Source: Bolinopsis microptera | Lineage: Eukaryota; Ctenophora; Tentaculata; Lobata; Bolinopsidae | NCBI RefSeq assembly: GCF_026151205.1 | Contig: NC_087073.1 | Span: forward strand, 18,504,837-18,568,836 | Direction of reading: 5' to 3' | Length of the DNA stretch: 64,000 nucleotides | Shown: piece after piece, positions 24,601 to 34,100 of the stretch | Position numbering within the stretch: position 1 is the first letter of the stretch | How the letters are laid out: the number at the start of each line of letters is the position of its first letter | Made by a program: the position numbers and the translations under genes | Notes under the pieces: generated by a model | The model's database searches: none | The model's input: the letters and a program-made list of their open reading frames with translations, nothing else | What the model was told of the DNA's origin: nothing

Positions 24601-27600
24601 CCAGGCGACACTCACACTCCTGTTTATTCCACTGATAATACAGGAGACTGTTGCTGTAGTTCCAGACTTTACTTCAGCGTGCTTTACTTCAACATCTGTA
24701 GAATTGTGGTTCTTAATTCTAAAACTTTCTTAGTCAGTTCATTTTGGATAAAGTAAGTATTAAATGTTGAAAACCCAATCTTATATGAACGATCCCTTCA
24801 AAATCTAGTTGACTGTTTGTCAATCAAATGATATAAAGGTGTTAACCTACAAAATAAATGACTGACCGTAAACATTAAGGTGGACGTCAAAATTCTTGCT
24901 GTCTGACTCAGTGTTTTGGATTGAGGACACAGTACAAGTGTATGTTTTATCGGAAGTGACTGCAGGTGACAGGACAGTCAGGGTTCCCGTTTGACTGTCA
25001 GTTTGTGGGTCATATGATCCTGAACTTGAAACATATTCATTCTTGTCTCCTTCTGCATATCCAGTCCATTCAATGGACATTATCTCCGTGATTCTTGTAA
25101 TCTTGCAAGTGAGTGTTGTTTGTGTGTTGAGGAGCACTTCTCTGCTTGATACTTCCACAGCTGAGGGGAAATTGCTAAGATGTGAGAAAATTAGACCTTA
25201 ATTTGTCGTTACTAGTTCACTATTGACGACTTTCAGGCCTGACTAAAGATTAGGAACTTACCATAGACATTGAGTGACAAGGGAGTCTCGGAGGGCTCAG
25301 ATGAGGAGTACTCTCCAGATGTGACCACACAGGTATACTCCGTATCCTCTTGTGGGTTGGTTACTGTCAGGGTTGAGATCTGAGTTCCATGATTGAGTTC
25401 CCCTTCAGTTGTTCCTCCTTGTGTTTGTCCTCCTTTCGTCCAACTCACCGTAGCTTTAGCGGACAGTCCAGTGATTTCACAGGAGAGGACGCTTTCTGTA
25501 CTTTCAAGAGCGTCTTTATCCGTAGCTATGACACCTGCAATATGAATGGTAAGACCTTTTATGTTCCTGTCCATCTGAATTTCTTTGGATCATGATCAAT
25601 TTTAATAGTTTACTGGCTTCATCAGTTTTACTTAATTTTCTTTACCTCTATATTAAATATAAAGAAGTATCACATTATCAATCCTTCGCTTTCCCATTTT
25701 TCACAATTTTCAAAATTGAGTCGACGCTTAATATATCTATCTTTAACTAACCGTAAACTTCTAGTTCGATAAGTTTTGTATAAGCCTGTGATTCTGTATA
25801 ACTGTTCGAGCGTATAACACAAGTGTAAACTTTGTCTAAGTCAGGGGTTTCCATGTCAGTGTGGATATTTGTCAGTGTGGATATTTGTCAGCTTACCCAT
25901 CATTGTCTTAAGTCAGTTGGAAAATAAGATCAAATACAAGAGCTTACTAAAAACGTAAAGGTTGATGGTCTTTGCTTTTTCAGCTTCATCTGGATAGCTT
26001 GCTGATGTGACTTCACAAGTGTAAGTCGTATCGGAATCAGATGACAGTATCTCCAGAGTGTGGGTCTGAGAATTTGAACCGAATGTTCCTGCTGTTTGAA
26101 TTAGTTCGTCATCATTTCCGAGTATCCGTCCTTGTTCTTTCCAAATCATTGTCACTGGTGCAGATAATAGGGTCACTGTACAGAAAATAGATATTCTCGT
26201 TCCCCTGCAAATTTCTTGATCTTTCGCAGCATGTATAACTGAAATGTTAAAACTTTAATTGGCTTTGTCAAGCTGCCCCCCCCCCCCCCCCTCCGCCCCC
26301 CATCTCCGGATATATGGAGCTGAGCAGATATAAAGATATTTTTCAGAGGTTTAAAAGTAAGGTATATCACAAAATGCGACAGTCTTTGAAACATTTCCAT
26401 GAAAATTGTTAAGTAGTACATTCACCATACACTTAAAGATACCTGGACAACTTTGGGTGTTACAACTCTGACTATCTGAAGATGCTCCTGAACAACTAGC
26501 ACCTCCGTGTGCAGGAGAAGGGTTTGTACATGTTCTGTACCTGGTATGTGTTCCTCCACCACATTGAACTGAACATTCCGACCAGACCTCGTATTCACTC
26601 CACCCTCCGTTCACTAGAATGGAGATGATATAGCTGTGTGAATAGGGTTTTATATTTAAATGACAATTCTAGGTCAGTAGGAGTTATCAACTCCTGGCTA
26701 ATGTGGCATTGGCGGTTTCTCATTCTGGCTGAGCGTAAACTCAAACTTGATCACCTGGACAGCTATGGGTGTTGCAACTATGACTATCTGAAGATGATCC
26801 TGAACAACTAGCACCTCCGTGTGTTGGATAAGGATTTGTACAAGTTCTGCTTCTTGTTTTTGTTCCCGATCCGCAAGTCTTTGAACAGGTAGACCATGAG
26901 CCGTATGAACTCCAACCTCCGTTAATTCCTTCTAGAGTTCAACAATGTAGGTACAGTGTAATATACGATCAATTTTATGTTGAGTACCTACTATACACTA
27001 CAACACATACGCTTTTACTTTTAGCAAAATAGGTACTTTATGATACCTCCCCCTACCGCCACTTGTATAAACAAGCGATGTAAATGGTATAGTATATACA
27101 TTTAATTCTGGACCACATCTCTACTATAATTCAGAGAATTATTTCTGTACACTGTACACTTTACGACCGCCCGCGTGCAAATTAGCTAAAAAGCAAAAGG
27201 TTGCAAAGTAACCATGGTAACGAGGGCCAGGGTTGTTACACGCACGTGCACGTGCAAAGATTGTTAAAACGGCATTTTATTGGTTTTGTTACGTTGTGTG
27301 TGTTTTATTATTTAGTGTGAGCAAAATTTTAATCGGCTGTATCTTGGGATATTTTTTGACGCGATTTAAACTTACTAACAAAAAGTACTATTAGTTTCCT
27401 CCCTGTGACCACGGGTTTTCTAGTCTCTACTATAATTCAGAGAATTCTTTCTGCTGTCTGTACGTACACTGTACGACCGCCCACGTGCAAATCAAATGAA
27501 AATAGGAATTTAGGTAACAACCAAAACGTTCCATAGCAACGGTGTTTTAATGCACACATGCACGTGCAAAGATTGTTTTAACGTCTTTTTGATCGGTTTT

Positions 27601-29500
27601 GTGGTAATTACGTTGGGATGGATATTTTTTGATGCGATTAAAACTTTCTTTCAAAGAATACTACTAGCTTCGTCCCTGTTACCACGGGCTTTCTAGTTTT
27701 ATTATAATTTCAATCAAAACTATATTCGTATTAACGAGCAAAAAATTGTATGCGTCAAAAATTCTTTATAACTCACTTGTTGAAACCAGTCGATAATGTG
27801 TCACTGCATCATCAATAAAATTAAGGTTCTGTCCAAAATTGTTCCACTGATCATTAGATACGCAACTTAACATCGATGATGACCGGCTAAATTGTCCAAC
27901 TAGAATATCACCACAATATAAAAGGAGTTCAGTTGAAGTCTTTTTCAATCTCCAAACTCTTTGATTGGAAGCTGGTACTGGAACATTCGATATATGGCCA
28001 TTAACACCACATGGCATCTGAATTAGAAATGTGGAGCTAGAACTGTCTGTATCGAACTCTATGTGGCCTCTAATCATATCACCGTGGATATCAAACTGCC
28101 TAACTCCTGATACTATCATCTCTAGGTCATATACATCAAAGTCGATAGTAAAACTTCTTCCTATACTCGTCCATGCCACTGCAAGGTGTAATTTTAAAGC
28201 TAGTATAACGATGCCAATTCCTGTACGCTGCATCTCATGCACTGAGTTTGACGTTTCCCTGATAAAATGATATATATAATATAAAATGATATGTATAATA
28301 TATATATAATAATCAAATAGTTTCAAACTTTTAGAAGCAAGTATGTAAGAAAATTCATCTTATTCGTTTTACAAGCAGCGATGTGTATGCTAATACTGTA
28401 ATACATCTTTCGACTAAAAATTTTCTTTAACAAGTGTTCCCCCTACCCAGGGGATTTATTTTAACAACTATTAGTATCTATACTGATAATCTCAATAAAA
28501 TGTCTGTCTGTGCGTGCGTCTGTGTGCCTGTAATTTCCGACCGGCTTAATTAAGAAAACGGTAAGAGTTATGGGACTTGTTTTTTCGGTTTAGTTTACAC
28601 AAAACTCTGACGAAGCCAATAAGCAAAGCTTTTCTAAATCGGCTGGTGGTAAGTGGTTTAATTGATGGTTTTGTACCCCAAATGTGATACTAAAGTGTCT
28701 CACTCTTTCTCCCACTCTCTCACACTATCTATCACTATAATGCGGCCGCTTTTCTTTTGTGGATGGCCGCTCAATTTTCCGATCCGCGATGGCGTATTAT
28801 ATCATATTCCATACCACCTGGGGACCCCAGTCTTTACTGTTTATAAGCATGCAGATATGGCGGAGTGACAGGCCGAGCGCCGCCCAGTTAATATAATTCC
28901 ATATTGAATTTTAAAATTGTGTATATTTCTATGTAACCATATCAATATGTTTATTGTTTATGCAACCTGACACGGATCTGTGCAAAATAGTAATACTAAC
29001 TCAAAATAATAATAATATGCTATCTATATCAATTAGTCCCTAGCGGGATGCGTACATGGTGAAATTAACAATGTACTTGAACAGTTCAGCATCGTGCGCC
29101 AACAATTGTTTAATTCAGATTATCGCGCAAAATAACTTTGTGCAGGGCGCAGGCAGAAATGTGGGCGATAACTGGGGGGCGAGGGCACGTACGCGCGCAC
29201 GGTCGCAAGCTACCATATACAAAAAACCTCGTTCGCTAACCCTTGTCCTTGACTCTTTTGTGCCTTCGGCACTTTGAGTCATTACATGGATCGGGAAAAA
29301 ATTAAGCAGTAAACAAAGTTGGTTCCCAATCAATCAAGCTTTATCTTGCTGCATATCCTAAAAATTTCATTAAGCTCTGTCCATCTCATTAAAAACATCA
29401 TCTCATTAAATAAAAGGATCTGACAAAAATGTAAAACCGTGTAAGACTAAGTTGTACTTGTATTTTGTAACACGCCTTGTAAGTTGTAACACGCCATACC
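18438..29500 (-). CDS. Gene A: secreted Ig/TSP1/sushi protein
   Basis: Multi-exon gene antisense within the THADA intron. Exons from 5' to 3': noncoding leader ending 29500; 28258-27777; 26928-26755; 26613-26443; 26238-25948; 25534-25262; 25160-24867; 24695-24402; 24163-24007; 23745-23590; 23399-23287; 23179-23042; 22862-22718; 22620 to about 22533; 22194-22041; 21859-21675; 21546-21350; 21229-21150; 20997-20873; 20462-20349; 20173-20049; 19680-19504; 19330-19216; 18992-18897; 18602-18438. Domains in order: signal peptide and unknown domain, two TSP1 repeats, four single-exon Ig domains, several Ig-like domains each split over two exons, sushi-like end. No transmembrane segment is visible, so the product is probably secreted or matrix-bound. 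The exon at 22620 has lost its donor to a minisatellite, so this copy may be damaged. Function is unknown; adhesion or recognition is inference. Confidence 0.75.
18897..24163 (-). CDS. Gene A two-exon Ig-like domain region
   Basis: About sixteen short exons (80-197 bp) with good GT/AG borders. Pairs of exons make Ig-like folds: the first carries the B-strand cysteine and core tryptophan (STLTCKISG...RWINSGG at 24163-24007), the second the F-strand cysteine ([11 protein letters not shown] at 23745-23590). Other examples are [10 protein letters not shown]...FAWYN with [10 protein letters not shown], and STITCSLPF with [10 protein letters not shown]. Unlike the single-exon Ig domains upstream, these are mutually divergent and older. 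Each has a counterpart in gene B at about the same order and spacing. Exact domain limits toward the 3' end (21546-18897) are uncertain because cysteines become sparse. Confidence 0.7.
19812..19933. mobile_element. MITE-like palindromic element, copy A
   Basis: Ends are 20-bp inverted repeats with one mismatch (tatctctaaatgaagagata at 19812-19831 and its complement at 19914-19933). The interior carries cgatcgtattgatacgatt. The same element sits at the homologous place in gene B (32621-32736), so it predates the A/B duplication. Too short to code; family not assigned. Confidence 0.6.
19958..19997. repeat. 40-bp near-perfect palindrome
   Basis: ttattagactagagtattga is followed by its complement with one mismatch, then tandem copies of ctctagtctaataaaaaa. 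The homologous palindrome in gene B is at 32747-32786. It is intronic and may be a second foldback element or part of the adjoining one. Confidence 0.75.
22300..22535. repeat. 15/30-bp minisatellite inside a gene A exon end
   Basis: About 15 alternating units ctaactagaactgtg and ctaactagaattgta. The array begins directly after the codons for WRCYYT of gene A (reading on the - strand) and replaces the exon end and donor that are intact in gene B near 35880. It gives a long repetitive open frame on the + strand that has no coding meaning. Confidence 0.95.
24402..26238 (-). CDS. Gene A single-exon Ig domains
   Basis: Four exons each holding a full Ig domain with phase 1-1 borders: 26238-25948 (97 codons, C in ISIFCTV and TTYTCEVTS), 25534-25262 (91 codons; type [11 protein letters not shown]...VSWTKGG...[11 protein letters not shown]), 25160-24867 (98 codons; type [21 protein letters not shown]...TYTCTVSS) and 24695-24402 (98 codons; type [19 protein letters not shown]...YVCRVKS). 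The DxxYxC motif of strand F and the strand C tryptophan are present in all. Types A and B are the pair amplified in gene B. Symmetric phase lets exons duplicate or be skipped without a frame change. Confidence 0.85.
25751..25870 (-). pseudogene. Half Ig exon remnant
   Basis: Reads as the second half of an Ig domain ([20 protein letters not shown] ... ELEVYG) with a donor (gttagt) but no first half or acceptor. A 17-bp direct repeat (gtcagtgtggatatttg) sits at the broken edge near 25855-25890. It is an exon truncated inside gene A and probably not spliced in. Confidence 0.65.
26278..26292. repeat. Poly-C run
   Basis: About 15 cytosines in an intron of gene A, followed by tccgccccccat. Confidence 0.9.
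26443..26928 (-). CDS. Gene A TSP1 repeat exons
   Basis: Two exons, 26928-26755 (58 codons) and 26613-26443 (57 codons), each one thrombospondin type-1 repeat with phase 1-1 borders. The first reads [20 protein letters not shown] and then RSRTC...[18 protein letters not shown]; the second [20 protein letters not shown] with the same tail. Six cysteines, the layered Trp/Arg positions and the CSxxCGxGxxxRxRTC motif are intact. Such modules are extracellular and commonly bind glycans or matrix partners. Confidence 0.92.
27118..27698. mobile_element. Helitron-like tandem dimer
   Basis: Two direct copies, 27118-27420 and 27421-27698. Each starts TCTCTACTATAATTCAGAG and ends CACGGG(T/C)TTTCTAG. 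The outer flanks are A and T and there is no target duplication, matching Helitron insertion between A and T with TC...CTRR ends. The homologous intron of gene B (near 45150) lacks both copies and reads straight through from taattctgg to ttataatttt. The 3' hairpin expected of Helitrons is weak here. No coding capacity. Confidence 0.45.
27777..28258 (-). CDS. Gene A signal peptide and N-terminal domain exon
   Basis: Coding starts at ATG 28233-28231 ([20 protein letters not shown]), an evident signal peptide. An open frame continues upstream but a splice acceptor (atcag at 28259) and the gene B parallel favour this start. The remaining 130 residues are beta-rich ([20 protein letters not shown] ... 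RVWRLKKTS ... WNNFG), with three cysteines. I do not recognise the family with confidence; a resemblance to farnesoic-acid O-methyltransferase-like (FAMeT) or lectin-like beta sandwiches is only a guess. The exon ends with donor gtgagt and phase 1, fitting the TSP1 exon. Confidence 0.8.
28470..29300. mobile_element. Possible Helentron-like non-autonomous repeat
   Basis: Contains aaaatgtctgtctgtgcgtg, a GCGCC-rich block aggccgagcgccgcccagtt (near 28873), a GC-rich tract near 29150-29210 and the hairpin gtgccttcggcac (near 29260). These word types are common in short dispersed repeats of aquatic invertebrates. No clear termini or target duplication were found, so the limits are rough and the identity tentative. 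Confidence 0.3.
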
Positions 29501-29570
29501 TGATTTGAAGACGCTGTTTTTTACCATTTCATCATACCGAAGTGATCTGGGGAAGGCCTTATAGTGGGTA
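29500..29570 (-). promoter_or_regulatory. Gene A probable promoter and 5' UTR exon end
   Basis: On the - strand a block with ACTATAAGG (29557-29565) is followed by an exon end AAATCAG|GTATGG (donor at 29499). A matching block lies upstream of gene B (49208-49340) with AAATCAG|GTACGTG and a similar TATA-like stretch, although the introns around it have diverged. Conservation of both the donor and the upstream box suggests a noncoding first exon and core promoter. Transcription start was not determined. Confidence 0.45.
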
Positions 29571-29639
29571 TCGATTTGTTGATTAAAGAAGACATATACT
29601 GAATGATAACTCATTCTTTATAACCCGAAATAATTAATT

Positions 29640-30955
29640 CTTGTTTCGGAAAGATAGATTAGACAAACTTAGATCAGATAACTTAATCGAAGATTATTTC
29701 TGTGACTCTGTGACGCTGAAAATAAGATACAAATACAGTTTCATTACTATCAGTGCTGTCTCTTTTATGAGTTCTAGAAAACCTGCTTAAAATCTAAATT
29801 TGTCGAAAGGAGGGCCTAGTGAGCATATTATGTGACATCAATATTCAATTGTCATCAATTGAAAACAACGTACAACTGCGAATAATAAATATTATTTATG
29901 ACGACGCTAAGGTCCTCAGACTATCTCAATATACTGATCAAATATTTCACAATCATTCGAAACAACGAATTACGAAGGTACGACAGAAACAAATGCTTCA
30001 GTTTTGGAATTAGAAACAAGAATTACACATCACAGATTCAATGGTTCCTACAGTCGGACAACGAATTACAAATCGTAAGTTAAATAACAATGATTCATTT
30101 CTGGCATCATCAAAATAATGTGCTATTACCGGGCGGATGAGAGAATAATGCGATACCATTGTGCAAACTTTGAGCGGACGGTACCGGTTGCGTGCCAATT
30201 GTGTTGTAAATCTTCGTTATTATATTATAATACAGTATATGTGATGTTCTTAAACGTGATGAAGCAGTCGCAGTTCCAGGACTCTACGGCGTGAGATTTG
30301 TTGGTACAATACTATTTTGTAGTATAGTGTTTTCTATTATCAATGCCTAATGGATGTGAGTCCATTAGGCTTAAACAAATGAGTGATAACTTTACGATAC
30401 ATTCTTGTTCATACCATGATCCCAACAACTTTATAATCACCTCTATCTAGAACTAGGTTTTAAGAACATAGAAAATCCAAGTCAAATCATTGATGTTATT
30501 CAATGAAGAATTAAATTAAATGTACAAGAGTATAGTATGCAATTTGATATAAAATCAACAATAACCTACAAGAATGACTATTGACCACGACAATAAGTTA
30601 GCAGTTCATACTTCATAGTGTCTGTTTAGCTCAGTTTACTGCAAATGTATTATTTAAAGTCTCATGCATATAATATAATATCACAGAATAAATATTTAAA
30701 TCAAGAGAAATATAGAGTAATTACGACTTAAGTTGTCACAATTTGTGACATCATCAAAACTGCTCAATTCATTTATGAGACCAGTTTTGAATTTTTCGTC
30801 AAATCTAATTAATTCAAAATCTACTGCTGAGCTTATCGAAATAAATTTAATTCCGGTTCTTATATAGAAACTTGAAAGATTATTTAACATGCACTAAAGG
30901 CAATCAACCATTTTATTTTGCATTCAGTTATTGTCTCATTTGACAGATTTCATAT
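29640..30955. other. Spacer between genes A and B
   Basis: AT-rich noncoding DNA. It contains a hairpin at 30345-30370 (gcctaatgga, 6-base loop, tccattaggc). The last 260 bp (30696-30955) match the 3' flank of gene A at about 18180-18437, marking the edge of the A/B duplication. Confidence 0.6.
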
Positions 30956-31120
30956 TTAAATCGGATCAATAGTTCTGCAACAAGGGGTCAGATTACGCGT
31001 ATTCCAAGATCCGGTTGATGTATCACAGGTAGCAACAGTTGCATCTTCGTTCATGAGAACATAATCTGGGTGACTGCAGCGGACAGTCACTTTGTAATCT
31101 TCAGATCCCGGTATTTGTTC
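30956..31120 (-). CDS. Gene B last exon, sushi-like domain
   Basis: Same 54 codons plus TAA as gene A; the visible coding difference is VTVRC in place of VTARC. High identity implies recent duplication, gene conversion or constraint. Confidence 0.75.
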   Translation of the reverse strand, partial: EQIPGSEDYKVTVRCSHPDYVLMNEDATVATCDTSTGSWNTRNLTPCCRTIDPI

Positions 31121-34100
31121 CTGAGGATCCATTTTTCAGTAACATATAACAGTGATAATAGTAAAATTAATTCTTATTGTTTTATTAAGATTTTATGAAA
31201 AGTTATCCATCTTGCATCTTGCCACTAGATATTACCTCTACTAATACAGTGTTGGGTGGTGTAGTTATAGGTCTGCAGCGTAGTTTTATCTTCAGTTCTG
31301 TTTCTTCGGTTACAATATCTAAACTAGAATCGAACCTGACCCTAAAGGCGTGTTGCTATTAATAAAGTGGGTGGACGATTTCAATCATTAAAAGCGGCAT
31401 CATCTGCAAATGTGAAATAACATATTGCAAGGTTCGAGAACCAAGATTCCAAGTTGATATTTAATAAAATAATAATAATAATTTAAACTTATAGATTATA
31501 GTGGCGCAACAACTTAAAATGCACAGGTGTGCCACGAAAACAAGTCAGGATACAAGAAAACCTGAAAAGCAATCCACATTTAGGTTCCAAACCATAGAAA
31601 ATTGTAAAGACTTGATACACTAAATTACAAGGTTAAGGGTATGCACTTAACAGTAGAAACGTTGAAAAAATAGTAAATTAAATAATATCAAAAGCACGTT
31701 TAAAAAGAAACGTTTTCAGATACACTTTAAAAGATTCCAGTGACATGCAATTCTTAATTTCAAGAGGCAGCTCATTCCATAATTTAGGGCCAACTTTCTG
31801 AATCGATCTTTCTCCATACTGTGAATATACTCTTGGTTCAGTCAAATAGATAAGATGATTATAATTGGCATATTTAAACATATCACTTAAATAATTACCA
31901 TTGGGTTACGAGAATAAAATAATTCGTGTTGATATTTAATATCGCTATCTGTAATTGCCACTGGAAAATGCTCCAAATGTTTTGTATTTCTTGAGTGCCT
32001 TAATTTGTTTCAAAAATATTTAGTCCTCACCTGAAAGCATAGTTGCCTCCATCAGAGTAGTCCACTTCATCAATTTGGTATGAGATTTGAAATGGTTCGA
32101 ATTGACTTTCTCTTGTAACGACTACTGGAATTTCTCGACTCCGCCCTGGGAGGAGACAATTTATACCTAGCAAAAATAAGCTTTTTCGACTCTAGAATTT
32201 AGACCTTTTACCTGTTCAAATAGTAACCTTTGTAATTGTTAACATAGCATTTATTAAATCGCCAAATTTTATAGAGATTTTTATTTATCTTTTTTTTGAA
32301 TTGATTCAAACATACCCATATGATGGAGATATACTTTCTTTGGTTTATTAGGTCCATCAATTTGCGCTGATAAAGTCGCTGGCGAATTCTCAGAAACTGG
32401 ATCTATTTTGGAAACTGTTGTGGTCACCAATTTAACCATGATTGGATCACAGGTCTGTAGTTTGTCTGATAACGCAATCACTGCCCTGAACTCTGAATAT
32501 TGAATTTGTCAATTCTGAAATTTAACCCTCTTATTGTTTTTAAAAAGCTTTACTTTGAATCCCTCATTCCTCAGTCTTTGTGAGTATCATAAGAATTGTA
32601 TCGTTTGATAATAAAGACAGTATCTCTAAATAAAGAGATATATTATTAATCGTGTCCATACCCTAATATAAAAGCTTCTAACAACCTGTAAAATCGATCG
32701 TATTGATACGATTGATACATCTCTTTATTTAGAGATACTCTTTTTATTATTAGACTAGAGTATCGATCAATACTCTAGTCTAATAAAAAACTCTAGTCTA
32801 ATAAAAAACATCAAACAACCTGTAATATCAGCTTCCTTCACATTTTGAATGAAAAGCATAGTCGACATGACACTGCCATTCAGTTTAGATATCATAGATC
32901 GGTAACCAACCGTGGGTACCCTTCTCCACTCTTTGTTGCCTATTTCTAAAAAGTGATGTAATATGTATTTGTCTGAAGGCTACAGCAATGTTTAAATATT
33001 CTGGAGATTTAGTATTTAAACCTGGATCTATACTCATCTCGAGACGCGAGAAAAAAACATTATTTTGCACAAATTATTCAATTCATTTATAAAATTTTCG
33101 CAACTGACAACTTATTTTCACCTTTACGATGCCAGCCGATTTTGACACCATCAGTATTTTTAGCTGTGAAGAATGTTGTTAAGATGACCCGTTTTCCTAT
33201 GACAGTCCAAACTGGTGTAATTGCATATGCCTCTCCTGAAAATTTAAGAAACAGGTCACTCATCATATGCTGTTTCGGTAAACGTTATATCACTGCAAAT
33301 CATATGCTATACTCAGGGTTGCCGGGGGACCTTAAAAACCTTAAAAAACCTTAAAAACCTTAAAAACGGCAATTTTGGGCAAAAAACCTTAAAAAAGACG
33401 TGAAAAACGGGCAAATTTTCGGGTTTTTAAGGTTTTTTAAGGTTTCATACCTAAATTATACCTAGCTTGATTTTAGATCTAAATGGATTTTCCGGATTAG
33501 TAAAATTTTTTTGAAATTATACCTAGCTTGATGTAGATCTGATAAGATTTTCTGAATTTATACCTAGCTCGGTGTAGATCTGATTGGATATTCTGAAATT
33601 ATACCTAGCTCTGTGTAGACCTGATAAGATTTTCTGAAATTATAACTAGCTCGGTGTAGATCTGATTGGATGTTCTGAAATTATACCTAGCTCGGTGTAG
33701 ATCTAATTGGGTTTTTCTGAAATTATACCTAGCTTGTTGTAGATCTAATTGGGTTTTTCTGAAATTATACCTAGCTCGGTGTAGATCTAATTGGGGTTTT
33801 CTGAAATTATACCTAGCTTGTTGTAGATCTAAATGGATTTTCCGGATTAGTAAAATTTTCTGAAATTATACCTAGCTTGTTGTAGATCTAATTGGGTTTT
33901 TCTGAATTTATACCTAGCTTGTTGTAGTTCTAATTGGGGTTTTCTGAAATTATACCTAGCTTGATGTAGATCTAATTGGGTTTTTCTGAAATTATACCTA
34001 GCTCGGTGTAGATCTAATTAGGTTTTTCTGAAATTATACCTAGCTCGGTGTAGATCTAATTGGGTTTTTCTGAAATTATACTTAGCTTGTTGTAGATCTA

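Noticed and set aside
33666-33863. 65-codon repetitive frame [11 protein letters not shown]
   Set aside because: Translation of the 46-bp tandem repeat inside the hAT-like element.
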